A stretch of 32,120 bases of DNA from Methanosaeta sp. PtaB.Bin018 (GTDB taxonomy: Archaea; Halobacteriota; Methanosarcinia; Methanotrichales; Methanotrichaceae). Both the position numbers and the translations under genes were made by a program. Location of the stretch: contig MVQH01000055.1 of NCBI GenBank assembly GCA_002067755.1, positions 1 through 32,120 of the forward strand. Direction: 5' to 3'. The notes below the pieces were generated by a model. It was not told where the DNA came from and did not search any database. It saw nothing but the letters and a program-made list of their open reading frames with translations. This document shows, in pieces, positions 7,306 to 13,086 of this stretch. Position 1 is the first letter of the stretch. Each line of letters begins with the position of its first letter.

Positions 7306-8505
7306 ATGAGATGTAGTGCTATAGTTCTGATATTAGCATGCATAGCACTGATGATTGGAACCGCGCTAGCCCAAGGAACAGATATTCCCGGCGATGATAA
7401 CGGCGACAAGATCGTTTCTGCTGAGGAGGTGGCGGCGGCGGAGAAACTCGCGCAGGAGGGAAAGTTATCCGCGGACGAGTTGCAGGAGATAAAGCACATT
7501 CATGAGAAGTATCCAATCAACATTACAGACTCGGCAAACAGGTCAGTGACGATCTATAAGCCGGTGAAGACCATTATATCTCTGCCATCCTGGTCGTATG
7601 AGCCCATTTTCATTTTGGATGGCCTGGATAAAGTAGCTGGTGTGACCAACACTGCCCAGGAAACCTACCCTTGGATTCCTGAAATGGTCATCAAGCCGAC
7701 AGTAGGAAAATACAATGATATAGACTACGAAAAGGTGATTGAGCTTCGACCGGATATGGTGATAGCGGGAAATCCCAAGAAGGTCAATGTTTCAGAGGAA
7801 AAGCTCAATCCAGCTGGAATTCCTTTCGTGGTTTTTCCCTTCAACAACCAGAATGACTTTGAGAAAGAGCTGAAGGCTCTGGCCAGCATCTTGGAGAAAG
7901 AAGAGAGGGCGGAAGAGTTTCTATTATGGCGACAGGGCTACGTGGATGAAATAGCGGAAAGGGTTAACGCTATAAAGCCCGAAGAGAGGGAAAAGGTTTA
8001 CGGAGAGAGCAACGGTCATGCCTTCTGGGCAGCAACCAATGCCTCTGGATTCCATAAGGCCATTGCGATGGCCGGAGGAGACAACATCGCGGCTAATTTG
8101 GTGGGTCAGCCTTATTATATCGATGTTGATCCGGAGTGGGTGCTAAACGAAAATCCTGCTGTTGTGGTAATAGCTGCAACCATGTCCGACCAGGTTCCTG
8201 GACCCGATTTGAACTACAATGCTCCGGCGAACGCCACAGAAGGCCTCGAGAAGTATCTGGAAGAGGTACGAAATAGAACCGGACTCAAGGGCACTAACGC
8301 GGCAAAAGACCGTCGTGTGTATCTCCTTCATGGATATTGCACCGAGGCGGTAACTAGGAGCTTTATCGGAGCGTATTACATGGCCAAGTGGTTCTATCCT
8401 GAGCAGTTCAAGGATATAGATCCCGATGCCATCCACAGGGAGTACTTCGAGAAGTGGCTGGGAGTGCCTTACAAGGGGATATGGGCATACCCGCGGGCGA
8501 GCTAA
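7306..8505 (+). CDS. Secreted substrate-binding protein 5 with EF-hand
   Basis: This 399-aa protein has a signal peptide (MRCSAIVLILACIALMIGTALA), an EF-hand loop at D30-E41 (DDNGDKIVSAEE), and the binding fold from 'ITDSANRSVTIYKP'. It shows SWSYEPIFIL, 'VDPEWVLNENPAVVVIAA' and the ending EYFEKWLGVPYKGIWAYP. GCAGGAGG precedes the ATG. In layout it matches gene 2 and is likewise followed by a short-form paralog. The 63-nt identity with gene 1 lies in its EF-hand region. The Cys in the signal peptide is not in a lipobox context, so a lipid anchor is unlikely. Confidence 0.87.
   Translation: MRCSAIVLILACIALMIGTALAQGTDIPGDDNGDKIVSAEEVAAAEKLAQEGKLSADELQEIKHIHEKYPINITDSANRSVTIYKPVKTIISLPSWSYEPIFILDGLDKVAGVTNTAQETYPWIPEMVIKPTVGKYNDIDYEKVIELRPDMVIAGNPKKVNVSEEKLNPAGIPFVVFPFNNQNDFEKELKALASILEKEERAEEFLLWRQGYVDEIAERVNAIKPEEREKVYGESNGHAFWAATNASGFHKAIAMAGGDNIAANLVGQPYYIDVDPEWVLNENPAVVVIAATMSDQVPGPDLNYNAPANATEGLEKYLEEVRNRTGLKGTNAAKDRRVYLLHGYCTEAVTRSFIGAYYMAKWFYPEQFKDIDPDAIHREYFEKWLGVPYKGIWAYPRAS
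7402..7464 (+). repeat. 63-nt tract identical to 417-479
   Basis: This is the gene 5 copy of the identical tract found in gene 1. The corresponding gene 2 segment (about 2992-3054) encodes nearly the same peptide but has several silent and a few coding differences. Confidence 0.8.
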
Positions 8506-8515
8506 TCGCCGATCC

Positions 8516-8525
8516 CTTTCTTTTT
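8516..8525 (+). terminator. T-rich terminator after gene 5
   Basis: A pyrimidine tract ending in TTTCTTTTT lies about 10 nt after the stop of gene 5, upstream of the gene 6 promoter module. Confidence 0.4.
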
Positions 8526-8564
8526 AGGCATATTATTAAATATTGCAATAATTCAAGATAATAG

Positions 8565-8631
8565 TAATAATAAGTAAAATTTATATCTAACATAGTAGGT
8601 TAATAAGGACCAACGGGCAGAGTTCGTCTGC
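8565..8631 (+). promoter_or_regulatory. Promoter element and 5'-leader hairpin of gene 6
   Basis: The element at 8565-8587 differs from that of gene 3 at one position and ends in the TATA box TTTATATC, 60 nt before the ATG. GCAGA (8617-8621) pairs with TCTGC (8627-8631) across a 5-nt loop, and GGAGG follows 4 nt later. Confidence 0.65.
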
Positions 8632-8647
8632 TGTCGGAGGGAAAAAC

Positions 8648-9691
8648 ATGAAATGGATAAAATGCGGTTTGGCGCTAATGCTATGCTTTTCGCTGCTAGC
8701 ACTGGTAGCGGCGGGAGCTGATGGATATCCAAAGACCATTGTCGATGATGCAAATAGAACCATAACAATTGATAAGCCCGTGGAGAAGATCGTGCCTCTG
8801 GTGACCTGGAGCTATGAGCCCCTTTACATGTTAGGTGCAAATGATAAGATCGTCGGGGTCACCACTGACGCGCAGCAAGTTTATCCCTGGCTGGAAGGGA
8901 TTCTAAATAAGACTGTAGTCGGTACCTACAAACAGCACAACTACGAAAAGATAATTGAACTTCGGCCTGATATAGTTATAACCCAGGCCAGGTACGCAGG
9001 AGCTTTAGACCAAAACCTATCAGGTATTAAGGTAGTAGTACTCGATTTCAGCCGGCAGAGCGACTTCGAGCATGATCTGAATCTCCTGGCAGAGCTGGTG
9101 GGAGGACAGGATAAAGCCAAGGAGTTCCTGGCCTGGAGAACAGAGCAGCTCGATAGCCTGAAGAAAAAGACAGATCTGCTGAAGAACGATTCGAAGAAGA
9201 GCGTTTATATAGAGTGGTCTGATACGCCCTGGGTCACAGCCGGAGCAGGCTCGGCCAAAGATACTCTGATCTTGCGGGCGGGAGGCGTGAATATCGCCCA
9301 TAACTTGACGGGAGCCAGGCCCACTGTCGACCCTGAATGGGTTCTAAAGGAGAATCCACAGGCTGTCGTCTATTCATCTACGTTCCCCGCACCTTCGCCC
9401 CTAACCGGATATAGCCTCAACAGCACCGATGCTGCAAAAGGGTTCCTGGCGAATGAGAAGAAAAGAGATGGCTTGAAGGATACGGATGCCGCTAAGAAGG
9501 ACCATCTCTATGTATTGGATCAGATATGCGTTGAATCTACCAGAAACTTCATAGGCGCACAATACCTAGCCAAGTGGCTCTATCCTGATCAGTTCAAAGA
9601 TTTGGATCCGGAAGCTGTTCACAAGGAGTACTTCGAGAAGTGGCTGGGCGTGCCGTACAAAGGAATATGGGCATATCCACAGGCGAGCTGA
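8648..9691 (+). CDS. Secreted substrate-binding protein 6 (short form, no EF-hand)
   Basis: This 347-aa protein is the same length as gene 3 and its nearest relative. The signal peptide (MKWIKCGLALMLCFSLLALVAAG) leads directly into 'YPKTIVDDANRTITIDKP'. It has TWSYEPLYMLG, 'TAGAGSAKDTLILRAGG', 'TVDPEWVLKENPQAVVYSS' and the standard C-terminus. GGAGGG precedes the ATG. It is the last intact binding-protein gene; a T-tract and a radical-SAM fragment follow rather than an importer permease. The ligand cannot be read from sequence. Confidence 0.88.
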   Translation: MKWIKCGLALMLCFSLLALVAAGADGYPKTIVDDANRTITIDKPVEKIVPLVTWSYEPLYMLGANDKIVGVTTDAQQVYPWLEGILNKTVVGTYKQHNYEKIIELRPDIVITQARYAGALDQNLSGIKVVVLDFSRQSDFEHDLNLLAELVGGQDKAKEFLAWRTEQLDSLKKKTDLLKNDSKKSVYIEWSDTPWVTAGAGSAKDTLILRAGGVNIAHNLTGARPTVDPEWVLKENPQAVVYSSTFPAPSPLTGYSLNSTDAAKGFLANEKKRDGLKDTDAAKKDHLYVLDQICVESTRNFIGAQYLAKWLYPDQFKDLDPEAVHKEYFEKWLGVPYKGIWAYPQAS

Positions 9692-9760
9692 ATGTCCAAT
9701 TGAAGCATGAAAACAGATAAACAGATTCAAGCCGTACCTTTATTGCTTCGTGACCATCGC

Positions 9761-9771
9761 TTATTTTTTTT
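9761..9771 (+). terminator. Oligo-T terminator after gene 6
   Basis: TTATTTTTTTT lies about 70 nt after the gene 6 stop and is the strongest T-tract in this interval. Confidence 0.45.
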
Positions 9772-9791
9772 GAGTTTAAATCTGCGGTCAA

Positions 9792-10130
9792 ATGGCAAGT
9801 TCTTTCGATCTGTTAGAAATGCAACTGCTGACACAATCAAGCATTGAATTAAGGAGTCTCAGAAAAAATGAAAGCAGTGTTTCGTTCGTTCAGATCGAGG
9901 GGATCAGGACAACGAAGATTCGACGATTTCTGATTTCCCGACAACCAGGCATGCTGCCCTATGGAGATGGCATTGCCAAGGCCTGGCGCTGCTTGCAGCG
10001 CGAAGTCGCCAACCTGAACGCGAGCTGCTCTTCCTGTTCGCAATTCGCCTCATGTGGCGGTGGCTGCCTGGCCAACAAAACCAAGTCTGGAAAAGAATAC
10101 TACTGTCCTTACAACGAAGTTGGAAAATAG
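9792..10130 (+). pseudogene. Truncated radical-SAM protein: SPASM-type C-terminal fragment
   Basis: The 112-codon frame carries a SPASM-like cysteine pattern in its last 35 residues: CSSCSQFASCGGGCLANK then YYCPY, that is C-x2-C-x5-C-x3-C and a later C. SPASM domains hold auxiliary Fe-S clusters at the end of radical-SAM enzymes. Just upstream, 'QPGMLPYGDGIAKAW' resembles the linker before SPASM domains. The radical-SAM core with its CxxxCxxC is absent here and not found upstream. The first about 40 residues look unrelated. No ribosome-binding site precedes the ATG. A stand-alone small Fe-S protein is possible, but a gene remnant is more likely. Confidence 0.5.
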
Positions 10131-10139
10131 CTGATGAAA

Positions 10140-10151
10140 AAGCATATATCG
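10140..10151 (+). promoter_or_regulatory. TATA box for the ABC-2 transporter operon
   Basis: AAGCATATATCG lies about 26 nt before the ATG at 10177, the spacing expected for a leaderless archaeal transcript starting at that ATG. No ribosome-binding site is seen before any candidate start. Confidence 0.45.
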
Positions 10152-10176
10152 TATGATATCCTCTTCCGCAAGTAAA

Positions 10177-11118
10177 ATGGACTCCCAAGAAATGATCCTC
10201 GTCGAAAACCTTGTCAAATCCTTCTCCACCCATAAAGTCGTCGACGGCGTCTCCTTCTCAGTCCATTCCGGCGAGACCCTAGGCCTCCTGGGCCCAAACG
10301 GCGCAGGCAAGACCACCACCATCCGCATGCTCACCGGCCTCGTCCGTCCCTCCTCCGGCACGATCCGCGTGGGAGGCTACGACGTCCAGAAGAATCCCAT
10401 CGAGGCCAAGCGCCTCTTCGGCATCTCTCCCCAGGAGGCCAGCTTTCATCCTCACTTAAGCATTGCCGAGGACCTCTACTTCTACGCCCGGCTGCGCGGC
10501 CTCTCCCGCTCCGAATCGAGGCTGCAAGCCCGTGAGACCATTGCCTGGGCAAAGCTCGAGGAGCACTCTGCCAAAAATGGCCATCAGCTCTCCGGAGGCA
10601 TGCAGCGCCGCCTGCTGATGGCACGGGCGCTGATAACCGATCCGCCCATACTCTATCTGGACGAGCCCACCACTGGCCTTGACCCGCAGAGCAGGCATGC
10701 TCTCTGGGACTACATATCTGAGCTGAAAGAGCGGAAGAAGACTCTCATCCTCACCACCCACTACATGGAGGAGGCGGAGGTGCTCTGCGATCGGGTGATC
10801 ATCATAGACCATGGCAGGATCATCGCCCAAGGCTCGCCCTCTCTGCTCCGGCGATCTGTGGGCATCGACTCAGTCCTCACCCTCAAACCCCGCCGCCCCT
10901 TTTCGTCTGCAGATCTTCTGGCACTGCGAAAGATTCCTGGCGTGATGGACCTTCATAGCTCCAACGGCTGCCTCCTGATTCATCTGCGAGAGAAGGAGGC
11001 CCTGGACGAGATAGTGGTAACCGCATCAAGGCTTGCGGGGATCGAGGAGCTTGACCTGAAGGAGCCCGGCCTTGAGGACGTCTTTTTGCAGCTCACAGGC
11101 AGGGGGCTGCGAGAATGA
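10177..11118 (+). CDS. ABC transporter ATPase, DrrA/CcmA-type (ABC-2 export)
   Basis: This 313-aa ATPase drives an ABC-2 membrane exporter. Visible motifs: Walker A GPNGAGKTT (39-47), Q-loop ISPQEASF, signature LSGGMQ (138-143), Walker B ILYLDEPT (D162, E163) followed by TGLDP, and H-loop TTHYMEEAE. The C-terminal about 90 residues form the extra domain usual in DrrA-like proteins. The start at 10177 was chosen from the TATA spacing; ATGs at 10153 and 10192 are in frame. Its stop overlaps the next permease start by 4 nt (ATGA). Codon use is notably C-rich in its first part. The substrate is unknown. Confidence 0.9.
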   Translation: MDSQEMILVENLVKSFSTHKVVDGVSFSVHSGETLGLLGPNGAGKTTTIRMLTGLVRPSSGTIRVGGYDVQKNPIEAKRLFGISPQEASFHPHLSIAEDLYFYARLRGLSRSESRLQARETIAWAKLEEHSAKNGHQLSGGMQRRLLMARALITDPPILYLDEPTTGLDPQSRHALWDYISELKERKKTLILTTHYMEEAEVLCDRVIIIDHGRIIAQGSPSLLRRSVGIDSVLTLKPRRPFSSADLLALRKIPGVMDLHSSNGCLLIHLREKEALDEIVVTASRLAGIEELDLKEPGLEDVFLQLTGRGLRE

Positions 11119-11867
11119 TTCCCCGCGCGGTGTCTGCCTCTCTGGTCACATTCGAGAGGGAGATCTATGACTATCGAAAGAATCTATTTCTATTCGCTCT
11201 GCGCAATCTCATCCAGCCGTTCTTCTTCGTGCTGGTGATTGGCATTGGCCTAGGCTCCATGGTGAGCCTGCCCGGCCGCGAGTCGTACCTGAGCTTCATG
11301 ATTCCGGGGATACTTATGATGTGCGTGGTGCAGGTCTGCTATCAGCACTTCAGCTCTGAGATCTGGATGTCCAAGAACCACGAGGGCTACCTGGAGCTGC
11401 TCACCATGGCAGCGCCCATCAAGCCGCACGAGGCGGTGGCCGGATATCTGCTGACGGGCGTAGTAGTTGCCTTCTTCGCAGTCCTTTGCTTCCTCCTGCC
11501 CGTCTGGCTGTTTCTTTCCGGATTTCACATCTCCCTTGCCGCCCTAATTCTATTCACCATCGGGCTTGCGCTTTTCTTCACCTCGGCAGGAATTATAGTG
11601 GGCGTAACCGTTAGTCATCCCCACAACCTGACAACTGTGAGCCTCTTCATCACCATGCCTCTTACCTATCTGTGCGGGGTATTCATTCCCACAGAGATGT
11701 ATCCCAGGGCAGCAAGAGTGCTGATCGAGGCTATTCCCCTAACCCAGGCCATCGAGGGATTGAGGAGTGGTGGTGTCCCGATATTCGAGATTGCCTATGT
11801 CTGGGCGATGGCTGCAATCGCAATGATCTTTGCAGCCAGGTGTTTTGAGAAGAATATGCACCTGTGA
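11115..11867 (+). CDS. ABC-2 type permease A
   Basis: This 250-aa protein has about six hydrophobic segments, the usual size for ABC-2 permeases of the DrrB/NodJ kind. The family features are the N-terminal 'TFEREIYDYRKNLFLFALRNLIQPFFF', the 'SYLSFMIPGILMMCVVQ' loop and a late 'PLTYLCGVFIPTEMYP...IPLTQAIEGLR' segment. It is translationally coupled to the ATPase (ATGA overlap), so the two form one exporter. A second, related permease lies at 16773, beyond cobN, so the working transporter may be a heterodimer. It converges with the flavoprotein gene 19 nt downstream. Confidence 0.88.
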   Translation: MIPRAVSASLVTFEREIYDYRKNLFLFALRNLIQPFFFVLVIGIGLGSMVSLPGRESYLSFMIPGILMMCVVQVCYQHFSSEIWMSKNHEGYLELLTMAAPIKPHEAVAGYLLTGVVVAFFAVLCFLLPVWLFLSGFHISLAALILFTIGLALFFTSAGIIVGVTVSHPHNLTTVSLFITMPLTYLCGVFIPTEMYPRAARVLIEAIPLTQAIEGLRSGGVPIFEIAYVWAMAAIAMIFAARCFEKNMHL

Positions 11868-11886
11868 CCTCTCCAACCAAAATAGG

Positions 11887-12429
11887 CTAAGATAGAGATG
11901 CTCCAAGCTCATATGCCCTCCTGATCTCCTCAGGACTCCTTTCTATCTCCCCTCGCTCATAGGCTCTGGCCAGTATGCTTCCTGCCATATTCATGCCCAG
12001 ATAATCGAAGGACCTGCGAAACATCTCCATCAGCGGCCCGCAACAGCCCGGCCCTTCTTCAGATGGCATTACTACTATCCCCCTCTTGCCTTTCAATCTC
12101 CTGCTCTCAATGTATGGCCGCAGTCGGTCGACCAGCAGCTTCATCTTCGCCGTAGGGCCGTACCAGTAGACCGGCGTCCCAAAGATGATAAGGTCCGAAT
12201 CCTCAAGCTTTGGGTATATCACCTGCATTCCATCCTTCAGAGTGCATGCGTGGTCGGCTTCCTGTCGCTTGCAGTGGCGGCAGTCAATGCAGGGCAGGAT
12301 CTCGTAGTCATAGAGGCGTACAGTCTCCACTACATGCCCCACTGCCTTTGAACCCCTGCAAATCTCATTCACTAGGATATCGGTATTGCCCTGTTTTCTT
12401 GGGCTGCCAATCAGAGCCAGGATTTTCAT
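11887..12429 (-). CDS. Iron-sulfur flavoprotein (NADPH-dependent FMN reductase family) A
   Basis: This 180-aa protein has a flavodoxin-like FMN fold: the phosphate-binding GSPRKQGNTD at the N-terminus, and 'FGTPVYWYGPTAKMKLLVDR' further on. The compact cysteine motif CIDCRHCKRQEADHAC (C-x2-C-x2-C-x7-C) is that of the methanogen iron-sulfur flavoprotein Isf, which binds a 4Fe-4S cluster and FMN and serves as an electron carrier or O2/peroxide reductant. It is on the opposite strand within the transporter/cobN group and shares a 47-nt divergent promoter gap with the gene at 12477. A redox supply to the chelatase system is possible but unproven. Confidence 0.88.
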   Translation of the reverse strand: MKILALIGSPRKQGNTDILVNEICRGSKAVGHVVETVRLYDYEILPCIDCRHCKRQEADHACTLKDGMQVIYPKLEDSDLIIFGTPVYWYGPTAKMKLLVDRLRPYIESRRLKGKRGIVVMPSEEGPGCCGPLMEMFRRSFDYLGMNMAGSILARAYERGEIERSPEEIRRAYELGASLS

Positions 12430-12455
12430 CGGATAATTGAAAAGACTTATGAGAT

Positions 12456-12470
12456 AATAGTGTTACTATT
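12456..12470. promoter_or_regulatory. Palindrome in divergent promoter gap (possible operator)
   Basis: AATAGT-GTT-ACTATT is a perfect 6-bp inverted repeat with a 3-nt spacer, midway in the 47-nt gap between the divergent flavoprotein and the gene at 12477. It would overlap or abut the start regions of both genes, so it is a reasonable repressor site. Confidence 0.35.
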
Positions 12471-12476
12471 GAGCTG

Positions 12477-13022
12477 ATGTTGGATATCACAGATCTCGGC
12501 GATAGCCTTCTGTATGTGGAGAGCGACCGCTGGCATTGCGACTTCGGTCACGGGAGACCGGTGATGCTCGGCCTTGTCTTTGAGGCGGTGGACCTGGGCG
12601 AGATCGATGGGCACTCATTCGTCATAGATGCCTCACTTGTCCCCCAGCCAGAATGCCTGAACGAGGAGGTCTTGGAGCAAGCGAAGGCCGAGTGCGCTCT
12701 TACTCGGAGGGAGATGATTCGCTATGTATACGAGTGCTATGGCGGTGTGCCTGTGAACATCGATGCCCTTCAGCCCGTGAAGTCTTCATGCGGCTTCTCC
12801 AGCTTCGTGGCGGATAGCAGCATCGGCTCACTGAAAGACGAATCCGGAGAGGAGATGGAAGTTCGTCGTTTTGAGAATCTCGAAGATGCTATGCACTTTG
12901 CCCGTGAATTTTACGCTGCAAATGCACATGTTCTCTTCGAATTCATCGACTTTGTGCTGGACCGTCCCCTTCGGTCTGGAGGAACTGGCTGGGACAAGAT
13001 CCGGCTGATAACAAAAAAATAA
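12477..13022 (+). CDS. Uncharacterised protein upstream of cobN
   Basis: This 181-aa soluble protein has no recognised family, signal peptide or membrane segment. It is acidic, with a well-conserved-looking N-terminus (LLYVESDRWHCDFGHGRPVM) and a helical C-terminal half ('FENLEDAMHFAREFYAANAHVLFEFIDF'). His, Cys and Asp/Glu are frequent in the first 90 residues. It starts at ATG 12477 without a clear ribosome-binding site. It lies 64 nt upstream of cobN in the same direction and so is probably co-transcribed; a helper role for the chelatase is guesswork. Codon quality and the bounded reading frame support a real gene. Confidence 0.7.
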   Translation: MLDITDLGDSLLYVESDRWHCDFGHGRPVMLGLVFEAVDLGEIDGHSFVIDASLVPQPECLNEEVLEQAKAECALTRREMIRYVYECYGGVPVNIDALQPVKSSCGFSSFVADSSIGSLKDESGEEMEVRRFENLEDAMHFAREFYAANAHVLFEFIDFVLDRPLRSGGTGWDKIRLITKK

Positions 13023-13069
13023 TCGCAAAATAATCATCGCAAAGTTAATCATCGCAAAGTGATCGCAAA
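13022..13069 (+). repeat. Four ATCGCAAA direct repeats in the cobN leader
   Basis: ATCGCAAA occurs at 13022, 13036, 13051 and 13062 (spacings 14, 15 and 11 nt), filling the gap between the upstream gene and the cobN ribosome-binding site CGGAGGAG. A fifth copy with a 15-nt match (CATCGCAAAGTTAAT) lies in the leader of the PRC-barrel gene at 22144. It may be a regulator site or simple repeat expansion. Confidence 0.6.
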
Positions 13070-13086
13070 ACATTCGGAGGAGATAA

